Shown: positions 25,713-36,133, counted from the first letter of the stretch. The stretch is DNA of 64,000 nucleotides from an uncultured bacterium (GCA_937951895.1 CALFER010000076.1:44005-108004), one strand, 5' to 3'. A program made the numbers and translations. Notes: generated by a model not told the origin, from the sequence alone.

Positions 25713-28374
25713 TGATCTCGCTGAGCCGGGATAATCTGACACTGATTTCTTTGATACCGAGCGGATTGACGATCTCCCGGGCCAACGTGAGTGCCTCTTC
25801 ATACAACGTTTGAGCCAGGGATAGCTCTCCGCTGCGCATCGCCACTCTTCCCAGACCTTGCAGACAATTGATCATGCCTCCGAAATCGGCGTCGATTCCG
25901 CGGCGCAGGTCGAGACTGTCGCGGTAGTACCGGTCTGCCCGTTCATCATCCGATGCATCCTCGAAAAACCGGCCAAGCATCTCGAGAGACATCGCGATTC
26001 CCCATTCATCTCCGATTCTGCGCCGGATCGACAGGCTCTCCTCGATTGCGGCATGCGCTGCCGACCAGTCTCCCAATTCGTAGAGGTGTGCGCCGACGGC
26101 TTCGAGATTCATCGCGACACCCCAATCATCTCGCCGACTGCGAAAGATCGTATCGACCCGGCGAAGTCGATCGAGATGATCCGGTATCGGTTCGGTTGAT
26201 CCAATGAATGAACACAGATCAAACACGACCGCCCACTCGGCAGGATCCAGCTCCGGAGAGAGTTGCTGCAGTGCCTGATTCAGCAGTGTCTGCGCATTCT
26301 CTTTGCTGGCGAATCGCTGAAACCATCCATCGAAAGCCCGGCACATGGCGCTGATTCGCCTGCGTTCATCGGAGGTGGGATTCGATTGCCATCCCGGTCC
26401 GAATAAAGCGCACGCGTCCATGTTTCGGCTTCCGAGATCGAAAAAAATGAACAGAGGAAGAAGACATGCATCGATGGCGCGCAGTGCGTCGTGCTCGATC
26501 GCCCATCGCCATGCGAGCCTGATGTTGTCGATCTCTGCAACCAATGCACGCAATGCGTCCTTCTGGCGTGTTCCCTTCAGGTCGTCACTCAGCGATTGAA
26601 CCAATCCCAGAAAATACTCCGCGTGAATTCGTTCCGCACGATCCCATTCGACCGGATCCGATTTCAATCGATCCCAGGCGAACTGGCGAATGATCTCATG
26701 AATTTCAAACCGACTGTCTGCGGCTTTCCGGACCAATGATTTATCGATCAGGCGCGCGAGATCCTGCAGGTCGATCCCGGTAACTGCGCGCGCCGAATCC
26801 AGCGTGCATCCGCCACGCATGACGGCCAATCGGTTCAGGGTGGTCCGGTCTCCGGGGTCGAGTAAATTCCAGGAGTGATCGAAAACCGCCCTGAGCGACC
26901 GGTGACGTTCCGGACTGTCCTGATGCCTGCTGATCAAAAACCCCAGACTGCGCTCAATTTCACTCGCAATCTCATCACATGACAGCACATTGATCCAAGA
27001 GGCCGCGAGCTCGATCGCCAACGGATTGCCCCCGACGAGCGAGCAGATTCGGTCGACTGCATCCGGATTGAACCGAGTCGATTCGGACTGACTGGAATTG
27101 CGGTGTGCGACGAGAATAAAAAACGGGATTGCGTCGCACTGCATGCCGGCAAGCTCATACACATGTTCCGCATCGAGATTGAGTCGCTCGCGTGAGGTGA
27201 CCAGCACGCGGATGTCCGGTGCCGAGAGGAGTAACTCAGGCAGAAACGCCAGCCCCTCCACGAGATGATCCGCATTGTCGATGATCATGAGAAGATGCTT
27301 CGGTCTCAGTGCGTCGCGGATCCGCGGAGTATGCAGATCCAGTGCATCCTCGATTGCAGAGAGAATGAATTCCGGTGAGGTGACCGGCGCCAGATTGATC
27401 CAGATTGCGCCATCCGAATACTGCTGTTCGATCCGATGGCCGGATTCCAGAGCCAATCGTGTCTTGCCGCTGCCGCCCGGTCCGGTCAGGGTCAGGAGCC
27501 GGATGGCTGGATTCGACAGCATCGCGATGAGATGGTCGAGTTCCTGCTGTCGACCGAAAAACGGCGTCATCGATTCGGGCAACGTGAAACGACGGTTGAA
27601 TTCTCGCCGTTGAGGTGCCGTATGTGACTGAATACGGTTCAGAAGCACCGAGGTTTCTCTGGACGGTGAAGCGCCTGTTTCATCCCGCAAAGCATCGCGG
27701 CATATCTCAAATTGCCGGATCGCATCGGCGGTCCGGCCGGTCTGCCACAGTATCGACATGACGGTGCGATGCGCCTTTTCATCCGCCTGGTCCAGAGCGA
27801 GCAGACTCCGCGCATGCCGGATCGCTCGATCGAAGTGGCCGCGATTGTAATAGTCATCGATCAGCAGATTCAGCAAGTGTGTCTGTTCCGTCTGGAACCG
27901 GGCGACCTGCCCGGAGACCCAATGCTCGAACTCAACACTATCCCTCAGTGAATATCCGTTCATGAACGGTGCAAAATGGAGCGCGATGGCAGCCTCGATT
28001 TGGTCCCGATTGGAAGCGCTCAAGGGTCCCGCGGATGGAGGATTCGATGAAAAGAGTGAGTAACAGGTCCGGAATTCCAGCGCATCGATACGGATTGAGC
28101 GGGTATTCAGTTGCACGTTCTGTCTGCCGGCCGTGAAAATGCCGGCAATGGGAGACCGATTCATTTCGTACAACGTATTGCGGAGTTGTTTGCGTGCCTG
28201 CTCCGGATTCGCTTCCGGCCATAGCAACGCCAGAAGTGTTTCTCGCGGGCAGGGATTCCGCTCGAGCGCCAGAAAGGCGAGAAGCGCGAAAGCGGCACGG
28301 CGTTCCAGAGCCAGGGCAGTGCCTGCGACCTGGAGGCGCGGAGGACCGAAAAGAGCGAGAAGCGGAACATCCAT
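25690..28374 (-). CDS. BTAD/SARP-like transcriptional activator with NB-ARC ATPase and TPR repeats
   Basis: 894 residues. An N-terminal winged-helix-like segment (LALFGPPRLQVAGTAL ... LALLWPEANPEQARKQLRNTLYEMNR) and a bacterial transcriptional activation (BTAD) helical domain occupy about 1-255. A STAND/NB-ARC ATPase at about 270-520 has Walker A TGPGGSGKT and the Walker B-like LLMIIDNADHL. TPR-type helices fill the C-terminus. Such proteins are signal-gated switches that bind DNA directly. There is no Shine-Dalgarno: a TAGAAT box ends exactly 6 bases before the ATG, so the mRNA is probably leaderless. It is divergent from the beta-helix gene at 28516 and may regulate it. Confidence 0.85.
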   Translation of the reverse strand: MDVPLLALFGPPRLQVAGTALALERRAAFALLAFLALERNPCPRETLLALLWPEANPEQARKQLRNTLYEMNRSPIAGIFTAGRQNVQLNTRSIRIDALEFRTCYSLFSSNPPSAGPLSASNRDQIEAAIALHFAPFMNGYSLRDSVEFEHWVSGQVARFQTEQTHLLNLLIDDYYNRGHFDRAIRHARSLLALDQADEKAHRTVMSILWQTGRTADAIRQFEICRDALRDETGASPSRETSVLLNRIQSHTAPQRREFNRRFTLPESMTPFFGRQQELDHLIAMLSNPAIRLLTLTGPGGSGKTRLALESGHRIEQQYSDGAIWINLAPVTSPEFILSAIEDALDLHTPRIRDALRPKHLLMIIDNADHLVEGLAFLPELLLSAPDIRVLVTSRERLNLDAEHVYELAGMQCDAIPFFILVAHRNSSQSESTRFNPDAVDRICSLVGGNPLAIELAASWINVLSCDEIASEIERSLGFLISRHQDSPERHRSLRAVFDHSWNLLDPGDRTTLNRLAVMRGGCTLDSARAVTGIDLQDLARLIDKSLVRKAADSRFEIHEIIRQFAWDRLKSDPVEWDRAERIHAEYFLGLVQSLSDDLKGTRQKDALRALVAEIDNIRLAWRWAIEHDALRAIDACLLPLFIFFDLGSRNMDACALFGPGWQSNPTSDERRRISAMCRAFDGWFQRFASKENAQTLLNQALQQLSPELDPAEWAVVFDLCSFIGSTEPIPDHLDRLRRVDTIFRSRRDDWGVAMNLEAVGAHLYELGDWSAAHAAIEESLSIRRRIGDEWGIAMSLEMLGRFFEDASDDERADRYYRDSLDLRRGIDADFGGMINCLQGLGRVAMRSGELSLAQTLYEEALTLAREIVNPLGIKEISVRLSRLSEIIMDASRT

Positions 28375-28380
28375 ACCGGA

Positions 28381-28409
28381 ATTCTAGCCGTTCTTCAGTC
28401 GCCAGTCCA
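28381..28409 (-). promoter_or_regulatory. Leaderless promoter of the BTAD regulator gene
   Basis: Minus strand: -35 TGGACT, 17-base spacer, -10 TAGAAT, six bases, then the ATG at 28374. The predicted +1 is the A of the ATG. Confidence 0.55.
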
Positions 28410-28442
28410 TTGTCCCGCTCCACGAGTACCGCTTTCCGCCGT

Positions 28443-28471
28443 TTGACTTGGGGAGCAAATTCAGATCTAAT
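28443..28471 (+). promoter_or_regulatory. Sigma-70-type promoter of the beta-helix gene at 28516
   Basis: -35 TTGACT, 17-base spacer, -10 TCTAAT; expected start about 28478, with GGGAGGAGG ahead of the ATG. It lies back-to-back with the regulator promoter, 33 bases apart. Confidence 0.65.
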
Positions 28472-28515
28472 TCAGCTATCCAAATGGATTCGAACAGGGC
28501 GGTCGGGAGGAGGTC

Positions 28516-30444
28516 ATGATGAATCACCGGTACTTGCCTGTCGTGCTGGTCGTGTTACTCACGTCACTGGCACAGGGTGCCACGATAACTGTCGGGCATA
28601 CTGCTGGCTACGATTTCAAATCGATCACGCATGCCATGGCGGCTGCCGTCGCGGGGGATCAGATCCGCGTGGCGATGGGGACGTACAGTGCGGATCATCC
28701 GGAGTATCCGGAAACATTTCCGATTGCCCTGAAGCCGGGCGTTACATTGATTCGTGCGACCGAGGACATCCTGCCCATCATCGATGCCAATCAGACCGCT
28801 CAGGTGCTGATCTGTGAAGATGCTCCCGCATCGAGTCATACGCGCATCGAAGGCTTTGGAATCACCGGTGGCCATCTCGTTTCGACTCCCGAGGTTTCCG
28901 GCGCCGGAGTGTTCGTGATCAATTCATCGCTCGTGATCGATTCCTGCGAGATTTCAGGGAACGTGTCCGAAACCGCGGGTGGCGCTATCGGGATCGCACC
29001 TTATAGCCACCTGGAACTGCTGGATTGCAGGATCAGCAGCAATTCGTCCAGTTCTTTCGGGGGTGCAATATTCGAGTCGACTGCAACCCTGGACATCGAA
29101 AACTGCACCTTCGATGGCAATCACGCGCCGACATCGGGAGGCGCCATTCACAGTCGGTATGCATCCCTGAACGTTTACAAGTGCCAGTTCAATTCAAATT
29201 CGACAGACGGTTCCGGGGGGGCCATCTATTGCGGTTATCCACACGCGGATGATTCGGTTGCCGTCGAACGAAGCACGTTTTCCGGGAACTCCGCCGGCGA
29301 AGATGGTGCAGCGATTTTTCTCTCACATGCCACCGAGACGACACCCATGGTCGTGTCATGCACGTTCATATCGAACACCGCCGTCACGTCCGGGGGAGGC
29401 CTGTATTCGAACATCGCCAACTTTGTCATGGCCTTCAGCAGATTCTCGAACAACAACGCCGGATTCGGGGGCGCCGGGGTCTACTGCTACTCGGCGACGG
29501 CAGCGTCCATATGCTGCAAATTCACGGCAAATCAGGCAACGACCGGGGCCGGGTGCTACATCGATACCAGTAATATGCAGTGGTTGAATTGCCTCTTCGA
29601 TTTGAATGATGCGGACGAGTTCGGTGGCGGCATGTACTGTCTGAACTCAGAGGCGTCCGTAACCAACGCAACATTTACTCACAATCATGCGAGTGACGAC
29701 GGAGGGGCGATCGCGCTGAATACCACGGATCTGACCATGCGCAATTCGATTCTCTGGCAGAATGAAATTTCCGAGATTCATGCTCCGGGGCTGACTCCCG
29801 ATATCCGGTACTGCGACATCCAGGGCGGATTCGCCGGAACCGGGAACATCAACACGGAACCCTCGTTTTGTTCGGGAGTGAACGGGCAACACTATCTGTC
29901 TCAAATCGCATCGGGCGAAGCGATCGACAGCCCGTGCGTCAACACCGGAAACCTCCCTGTCGACCAGATTTCATACTCTCATTCCGGAAATACATTCCGA
30001 TTGATCGAATCCAGCACCCGAACGGATCGGGCGGATGATGCAGGTATCGCGGATATGGGATTCCATTACTATTATGACCGGACCGAATGCTGTGATACGG
30101 GATGCGTCGTGTTCATGCCATCCGATACGTATGGCCCGGGCGATCTGTGCTATGTCGATGTCCAGGTCTGCAGTGTTGAAGATGACACATTCCCGGACGT
30201 TCCGGTTTTTGTACTCCTTGATATTGCCGGTTATTTCTTCTTTGCACCGGAATTCGACGACTTCGCATTTTATCGGATGAGTGTTCATCCCGGTATACAA
30301 TACATTCATGTGATCCCGCGATTCACGTGGCCTGCCGGAGTCGGATCCTACTCGGGAGCCGTATGGTATGCCGCGATGACGAACAGTGACATTACAGCGC
30401 TGTTCGGCAGTTTCGGCCAGTTCGATTTCGGGTGGCATCCCTGA
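28516..30444 (+). CDS. Exported beta-helix (polymorphic-repeat-like) protein with shared C-terminal domain
   Basis: 642 residues; ATG doublet at 28516/28519 behind GGAGG. Signal peptide at about 1-22 (cleavage near AQGATITV). An N-cap YDFKSITHAMAAAVAGDQIRVAMGTY leads into beta-helix rungs rich in GGAI/GGG and NCTFxxN repeats, like polymorphic outer-membrane protein repeats. The cap module is HYLSQIASGE ... SPCVNTGN ... RTDRADD ... MGFHYYYD. Residues about 530-642 are the shared C-terminal domain (GPGDLCYVDVQVC, FVLLDIAGYFFFAPEF, FTWPAGV, DFGWHP). Expected location is the cell surface or outside. A likely adhesin or glycan-binding protein; no catalytic residues seen. Confidence 0.75.
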   Translation: MMNHRYLPVVLVVLLTSLAQGATITVGHTAGYDFKSITHAMAAAVAGDQIRVAMGTYSADHPEYPETFPIALKPGVTLIRATEDILPIIDANQTAQVLICEDAPASSHTRIEGFGITGGHLVSTPEVSGAGVFVINSSLVIDSCEISGNVSETAGGAIGIAPYSHLELLDCRISSNSSSSFGGAIFESTATLDIENCTFDGNHAPTSGGAIHSRYASLNVYKCQFNSNSTDGSGGAIYCGYPHADDSVAVERSTFSGNSAGEDGAAIFLSHATETTPMVVSCTFISNTAVTSGGGLYSNIANFVMAFSRFSNNNAGFGGAGVYCYSATAASICCKFTANQATTGAGCYIDTSNMQWLNCLFDLNDADEFGGGMYCLNSEASVTNATFTHNHASDDGGAIALNTTDLTMRNSILWQNEISEIHAPGLTPDIRYCDIQGGFAGTGNINTEPSFCSGVNGQHYLSQIASGEAIDSPCVNTGNLPVDQISYSHSGNTFRLIESSTRTDRADDAGIADMGFHYYYDRTECCDTGCVVFMPSDTYGPGDLCYVDVQVCSVEDDTFPDVPVFVLLDIAGYFFFAPEFDDFAFYRMSVHPGIQYIHVIPRFTWPAGVGSYSGAVWYAAMTNSDITALFGSFGQFDFGWHP

Positions 30445-30565
30445 TCGAACGGACCATCGGCGGAACATTGCGGCAGGCTTCGGAACCGAATCCTGAACAT
30501 TCATGAAACGCTCACGTATCCGGAATTGATCAGTCCTGTATGACTGGATCGAGGAGGATACCATC

Positions 30566-32746
30566 ATGTCCATCAGATGTACGTTTGTGCTGTTATTCGT
30601 TCTTCCGTGCTGTTCGATTCCGTCTCTGGCCGTCGATGCCGGGAACATTCAATCGCTAATCGAGAGTGGCTCGGTCGATGCCCTTCGAAGCGCCATTGCG
30701 GCAGACAGTCCCCTTCTCGAGGAGAGACTTCCATCCGGAATGACCCCGCTCAATTATGCCGCGATGCTCGGGAAAACCGACATCATTGCCTATCTGCACT
30801 CGATCGGAGCACGTCTCGATTCTGGAGACAACGAGGGCAGCCAGGCCATGCACAATGCAGCCGCCGGCGGTCATCTCGACACGATCCGTTTTCTGCTCGC
30901 CAACGGAGCCGTTCTCGATGCACGTGATAATAACGGCATGACACCCCTCAACTTCGCCTGTCAGAGAAACCGGTTTGATGTTGCCCGGTATCTGATGGAG
31001 CAACATGCCGATGTGAATGTGAAATCGATCACCGGGATGACTCCGTTCATGAGTGCGATTCTGGCGGGTAATCCTGAGATGGCCGAGTATCTGCTGGCGC
31101 ATGGAGTCAAATGGAACAGTGCGACATCGGAAGGGCTCAATTCTCTGCATCTCGCGGCACAACGAGGGCTTACAAAGGTGGTCGACACACTGCTGGGTCT
31201 CGGCATGAAGCCGGATCTCGCGACTCCCGACGGCGTCACACCGCTTTTCTGGGCCGTCGGACCCCGGTCACTCGATGCGGCGAAACGATTGATCGAAGCA
31301 GGTGCCGATGTCCGACATGTCGATCACAGGAAGAGGACCGCACTGCATTTTGCAGCCAATCGCGGATCTGTCGAAATCATGTTGATGTTGCTCGAAAAGG
31401 GAGCGGATATCGATGCAGCGGATGAAGACGGTTTCACCCCATTGTCGCTCGCGGTGAGCGGACAACTGAATGCCGCGCGATGTCTGATCCTGCATGGCGC
31501 ATCGCTCAATCCGCACCGGTGCGCATCGTCCGATCCGAAATGCCGCTGCGGGAACGGAATGACTCCGCTTCACTTCGCGAGCCGGCACGCGGATCTCGAG
31601 ATGGTTCGATTGCTCGTCGAGAACGGTGCGCTGATCAATGTGCGGGATCACGCCGGGCGAACACCGCTGTACTGCGCAGTCCAGACCGGTCATTCGGATG
31701 TTGTCAGGTATCTGCTCGACCATGGCGCGATTCCCGGCGCTCAGGATACCGAATTGGAACGCAGCGACCTGCATGTGGCGGCATCGACAGGGCGACAGGA
31801 GATCGCCGATGCGCTTCTGGACCGCGGCGCCGATCCGGATCAGCCGGATCGACAGGGCCTGACCCCTCTCGACCAGGCGTTTTCCCATAAATTCAAAAAG
31901 CTTGCTTACGATCTCATCGCCAGTGGTGCAGATGATGCACGGCTGCCGGAGCAGCTCACCGCGTTTCGCTCGAAACAGACCGAACCGTCCGAAGGACAGG
32001 CGAATGTGTGGTATCTGGGCCACAGTGCATGGGCGATCAGGACCCGGAACCATCTGCTGGTGTTCGATTATGCGCCGGATCTCCGGTCCCCTGTGCCGGA
32101 TGAAGCCTCTTTGTTCAGCGGGTTCATCGTTCCGGAACAACTGAGGGATCTGGATGTCGTTGTGTTTGTCACGCATCGCCATATCGATCATTACTCAGCC
32201 GCCTGTTTCGATTGGGCGGAGACCATCCCGCACATCCGCTTCGTTCTCGGATTCGATCCCCAACGACCGCATGATGCATACACCGTCATGGGCCCGGGCA
32301 ATGTCGAATCGATGGGTGATATCGAGATCACCACGATCCGGTCCACGGATGAGGGCGTGGCGTATCTCGTCTCGACCGACGGCGTGACGGTGTTTCATGC
32401 CGGAGATCATGCGTGCGGGCGGGAGGAGACGAAGCGCTTGTATCGAGAGGAGATCGATCGATTAAAAGGAAAGCCCATCGATATGGCATTCTTTCCGGTA
32501 ACGGGATGCGGCATTGGTGAGAAGGAGATGATCCGGGAGGGGATCGCGTATGCCGTCGGTGTATTGAATCCCGCGCTGATCGCCCCGATGCATGCGGGTG
32601 ACCAGTATGGCGAGTATGTCGATTTCGGACGATTCGCTGAAGAGAAATCCTGGACGTGCCGGGTGGAATGCCCGTTGAGTCGAGGGGATCATTTCGAATA
32701 CGAGCGACCGAAGAAAACAGCCAGTGGGATCAATCCGTCCATGTGA
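30566..32746 (+). CDS. Exported ankyrin-repeat protein fused to a metallo-beta-lactamase-fold domain
   Basis: 726 residues. Signal peptide at about 1-22 (cleavage near LAVDAG). About eleven to thirteen ankyrin repeats fill about 30-465 (repeated G-x-T-P-L-x-x-A and LL-x-x-G-A-D motifs), with an interposed Cys cluster (RCASSDPKCRCGNG). Residues about 475-715 are a metallo-beta-lactamase fold: LGHSAWAIRT, the zinc motif THRHIDHYSA (HxHxDH), VFHAGDH and APMHAGD. The zinc site looks complete, so it should hydrolyse an ester, amide or nucleotide-type bond; the substrate is unknown. The ankyrin array probably selects a protein partner outside the cytoplasm. RBS GAGGAGG. It converges with the next gene, overlapping by 17 bp. 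Confidence 0.82.
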   Translation: MSIRCTFVLLFVLPCCSIPSLAVDAGNIQSLIESGSVDALRSAIAADSPLLEERLPSGMTPLNYAAMLGKTDIIAYLHSIGARLDSGDNEGSQAMHNAAAGGHLDTIRFLLANGAVLDARDNNGMTPLNFACQRNRFDVARYLMEQHADVNVKSITGMTPFMSAILAGNPEMAEYLLAHGVKWNSATSEGLNSLHLAAQRGLTKVVDTLLGLGMKPDLATPDGVTPLFWAVGPRSLDAAKRLIEAGADVRHVDHRKRTALHFAANRGSVEIMLMLLEKGADIDAADEDGFTPLSLAVSGQLNAARCLILHGASLNPHRCASSDPKCRCGNGMTPLHFASRHADLEMVRLLVENGALINVRDHAGRTPLYCAVQTGHSDVVRYLLDHGAIPGAQDTELERSDLHVAASTGRQEIADALLDRGADPDQPDRQGLTPLDQAFSHKFKKLAYDLIASGADDARLPEQLTAFRSKQTEPSEGQANVWYLGHSAWAIRTRNHLLVFDYAPDLRSPVPDEASLFSGFIVPEQLRDLDVVVFVTHRHIDHYSAACFDWAETIPHIRFVLGFDPQRPHDAYTVMGPGNVESMGDIEITTIRSTDEGVAYLVSTDGVTVFHAGDHACGREETKRLYREEIDRLKGKPIDMAFFPVTGCGIGEKEMIREGIAYAVGVLNPALIAPMHAGDQYGEYVDFGRFAEEKSWTCRVECPLSRGDHFEYERPKKTASGINPSM

Positions 32747-35700
32747 ACGGGAATGAGTCCATCTGGCCGAAGATGGCGGTCATGTCCGGAGTGGTCAATG
32801 CGGAGTGCCAGGTGGCTGATCCGGTCGATCCTCCGGTGTCCGGCCAGATAAAAGCCGGAACGATCTCGATGTCCGTCTCTCCGGGAAGAAAAGCGGGATA
32901 CAGGGACAGATAATGGTCGAAACTGTCGAATGACGGCGCGAAGTAAAACAGCCCGTTGAATTCAAGAAGGACGAACAGCGGATAACCGGTCATCGGTTCA
33001 TTTTCCGTGACACATACCGTCACTCGGCACTCGACGGTATCTCCGGGAGCGATGACAGAAGCCGGCATCCAGAGGGTTGTGCCCGGTGTCTCGCAATCGT
33101 CATCGTTCGGTGTTTGCGTCGGTGACGGCTGGGCCGGTGGAGTGATCGGAGACGGCCCAGTCGGTGTCGGTGTGTTCGATGGTATTGGAGGTGTTGACGT
33201 GAAGCTGGGGGCTTGTGTGGGCGTGAAGCTGGGGAGTTGTGTAGGCGTGTATGAAGGATCAGGCGTTTCTGTCGGTGAAGGAGTCATCGATCCGGTCGGA
33301 GTCGATGTCGGTTGAGGCGTATATGTCGGAGGCCAGGGTGTCCATGTAGGTGGCAATGTTGGTGTACGGGTTGGCAGAGAGGGGGTGGGAGATTGATCCG
33401 GGATGATTCCGCAGATTGGTGTGATCGCGTATGTATGGAGCAACATCCCGCCTGATTCCGGCAGATTTGAACCAACGGTGCCTCGGTACAAAGAGGGTGA
33501 TTCCAACGTTCCACTGATTGCGGTGATAATCGGATCGAAGGAAGAAACGGTGTTGCAGCTATCGAATCGCCCAGTCTCGTCGGTTTTCAGCAGGTAGACG
33601 CTGGTTGAACCTGCATGAGCGGCGAAGACGTAGTCATTTGTTCGGGTTTTTGCGGAAACTACTTCCGATAACTCTGTGACTGAATCTGTCTCCATTCGAT
33701 AGGCCCAGTCCAGATTCCCATTGATATCCCAGCGCATGACATACAAATCCGAGTCATGGCAGCAGATCAGAAAGTGTGTATCATCGATAAAACGTATGCA
33801 ATCGGTTCCAGGTTTCAGCGCATCGATTTTCCGTATCCACTCGACCTGATCGAGTGCCGAATTTACTTTGATCAATTGCGTGGCAGAAGGACTCGAGAAT
33901 TGTCTGGCGAGGATATAGTACGATCCATCCGGACCGACGGTGATCGAGTTCCCCTGAAGAGACAATCCGCCGTCAACACTCGTAACGAAATAGTCATCAG
34001 GATTGCTGTAGATCATCAGAAGGGCATTCGATCCGCACACGCCTGTAATGACTGCATCGCCATCTTGGTTTGTCGTCGCCGATGTCGCTATCATCAAAGA
34101 TGTATCCGTTGCGGAGAAATATGCACCGGTATCGGATGCACTATTCAGATCGAATGAATCGATTACGATTGACGCTTTTGCGTTGATTCTATAATTCGTG
34201 ATCGAAGCGAAATGATTGGGTTGTGTCTCCACCAGACACGCCCTCGCTGCGGGATGGTTGCCTGACAATGTGATGTTTCGAACCCTGCTCCATGCGATCG
34301 ATCCGGAGGGGCGGATTACAGATGTGTAAGACGCCTGATAACTGGTATCGCGATTCTCATCGAGGAAAAAATGGGGTGGGCCAGAAGGGATATCCTGCTG
34401 TGTGAATGATCCATTCACGATTCGCGTGTTGTCATCCAATGCGATCATCGATCCGACATGAAATCCCGTCAGGTCGAAATCATGATCAAAGAACATGAAT
34501 CTCTGATTTGCGACCCAGCCGTTGCCGCATATGTTCAGGAAGTCGAATCCGGTCGAAGATGCGATCCCGATGTGAAACCCCGCATCGAGATCCGGTTCCA
34601 GGAAGAGACTGGTAACGGCTTTGGGTTGCTGAGTCTCGTTCAGAACGCTCAAGGAGTAGTAAAATGAAGGTGGTTCAGGACTTGGTGTCGGCGTCGGAGT
34701 GGCTGTCTCAGGGGCACAGACGACCGTCGGATTCACTGTCATCGAACCCCAGCGAAGCCAAGCACCACCCTGGCATAGCGGCTCGAAGATTTCAGAACTC
34801 ATGACGTTCGTCGAGACGACACCGAACAGAGTCGTAATCTGGGGTAAGTATGGGGAAACAGCCGGGCATTCAGGATACTGCCCGGCGGGATCGGTCTGAA
34901 GAATACTCAGACTCGTGCCGGGAGTAATTCCGACGACTGCAATCCTTCCCGCGGTCGTTCTGCAGGATGTCACACGCGCGATCGGCGATCCGCCGGAAAC
35001 CTGATACGACCATTCGAGTTCTCCGGATATCGACCACTTCATGACAACCATGGCCTGATCTGCACCACAGAGTACGAAATGACTGTCGTCCAGAAACGGA
35101 ATCCCGTTTTCAGGCGGTGTCACTCCCCAGATCTTTCGGATCCAATGGATCTGCTGGAGTTGGGGATCCAGGCGCATCAGAATGGTTCCCCTTCCTGAGT
35201 CCGGACGAGCCGCGACGATGAGGGATCCATCCGCGCATTCCGCGATCGCCGCTCCGGTCAGTGGCTCGATTGCGGACAGATTGACGGAGCATGCCAGATG
35301 TTGATCCGGACTGCTGATGGAGGCGATCAGAAGATTGAAACCGATTTTTCCTGCGATCAGGATTCTGTCACCTGATCCTATATGCAATCCCCTGCCCAAC
35401 AGGGTTTGATTCTCAATAGTATAGAGATTTGATGCCTCGAGATTGCCATTCACGTCGAACTTGGCGAGCACGAGACCCCCTTCTCCATTGATCAGCGAGA
35501 TGAGACCTCCCGTTCCGAGCATGGCGAGTCGGTGATCCACAAATGTGTACCCTGTAGGAACATCAAGAGGGCGATCCACCTGCCAGTCGATGGACGCATT
35601 CGGTAAACCTGAGACGAGAGAGCTTCTGATATGCCATGATCGCGGTCCGATGGCGTGAGGCGGCCCCCCCTGGCTGAATACGAGTGAACCACCCAACACC

Positions 35701-36095
35701 AATGTGTCAGTCGAGTCCAATGTTACGAGTGATCCCAATTCGAAATATTCGGTGTTGTAATAACTTCCGTCAAAATATAAATTCCGGAATTGCCCAATCC
35801 CGGCGGCACTGCCGTCATCCAGAATCTGAATCCATTTCATGATGGAGGATTGCTCATTTGAATAAGCGATGTAAATACCATCACTCCTCGACGGACAGAT
35901 CGCGAAATCTGTTGCATTGATCGTAGGCCCGATCGAGAACGTGTAAAAGTAAGGGGATGGTGCGGTCATCGCTCTGTCACCATTCGAGTCACCCATCACT
36001 GTAATCTCGGGAGTTGCGCAGATCCCCCGACAAAATCCCAGCACGCTTGCACACACCATCAACGAGACAAGGATACTTGAATGAGCGTGATTCAT
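32730..36095 (-). CDS. Large exported two-lobed propeller-like protein with TP-rich linker and shared C-terminal domain
   Basis: 1121 residues. Signal peptide at about 1-27. Two homologous lobes, about 45-455 and 485-900, repeat the same landmarks in order. Pairs include ELGSLVTLDSTDTLVLGG / HVGSMIALDDNTRIVNGS, DDSHFVLCG / DDTHFLICC and LQTDPAGQYPEC / LKTDETGRFDSC. A Thr/Pro-rich linker (about 910-1000) follows. The shared C-terminal domain (about 1007-1121) has APGDTV, PLFVLLEFNGLFYFAPSF, FIWPDT and a final FPFTWTD. The ATG lies behind AAAAGGAGG. No enzyme motif is visible; binding or surface display is the modest inference. The gene looks richer in A and T than its neighbours. Confidence 0.75.
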   Translation of the reverse strand: MNHAHSSILVSLMVCASVLGFCRGICATPEITVMGDSNGDRAMTAPSPYFYTFSIGPTINATDFAICPSRSDGIYIAYSNEQSSIMKWIQILDDGSAAGIGQFRNLYFDGSYYNTEYFELGSLVTLDSTDTLVLGGSLVFSQGGPPHAIGPRSWHIRSSLVSGLPNASIDWQVDRPLDVPTGYTFVDHRLAMLGTGGLISLINGEGGLVLAKFDVNGNLEASNLYTIENQTLLGRGLHIGSGDRILIAGKIGFNLLIASISSPDQHLACSVNLSAIEPLTGAAIAECADGSLIVAARPDSGRGTILMRLDPQLQQIHWIRKIWGVTPPENGIPFLDDSHFVLCGADQAMVVMKWSISGELEWSYQVSGGSPIARVTSCRTTAGRIAVVGITPGTSLSILQTDPAGQYPECPAVSPYLPQITTLFGVVSTNVMSSEIFEPLCQGGAWLRWGSMTVNPTVVCAPETATPTPTPSPEPPSFYYSLSVLNETQQPKAVTSLFLEPDLDAGFHIGIASSTGFDFLNICGNGWVANQRFMFFDHDFDLTGFHVGSMIALDDNTRIVNGSFTQQDIPSGPPHFFLDENRDTSYQASYTSVIRPSGSIAWSRVRNITLSGNHPAARACLVETQPNHFASITNYRINAKASIVIDSFDLNSASDTGAYFSATDTSLMIATSATTNQDGDAVITGVCGSNALLMIYSNPDDYFVTSVDGGLSLQGNSITVGPDGSYYILARQFSSPSATQLIKVNSALDQVEWIRKIDALKPGTDCIRFIDDTHFLICCHDSDLYVMRWDINGNLDWAYRMETDSVTELSEVVSAKTRTNDYVFAAHAGSTSVYLLKTDETGRFDSCNTVSSFDPIITAISGTLESPSLYRGTVGSNLPESGGMLLHTYAITPICGIIPDQSPTPSLPTRTPTLPPTWTPWPPTYTPQPTSTPTGSMTPSPTETPDPSYTPTQLPSFTPTQAPSFTSTPPIPSNTPTPTGPSPITPPAQPSPTQTPNDDDCETPGTTLWMPASVIAPGDTVECRVTVCVTENEPMTGYPLFVLLEFNGLFYFAPSFDSFDHYLSLYPAFLPGETDIEIVPAFIWPDTGGSTGSATWHSALTTPDMTAIFGQMDSFPFTWTD

Positions 36096-36133
36096 GTGTC
36101 CTCCTTTTACCCACTCGATCAGTGACTAGATTC

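Noticed and set aside
33110..33400. Short repeats in the plus strand, possible CRISPR or VNTR
   Set aside because: They encode the Thr/Pro-rich linker of the large exported protein; spacing is irregular and there are no spacers.
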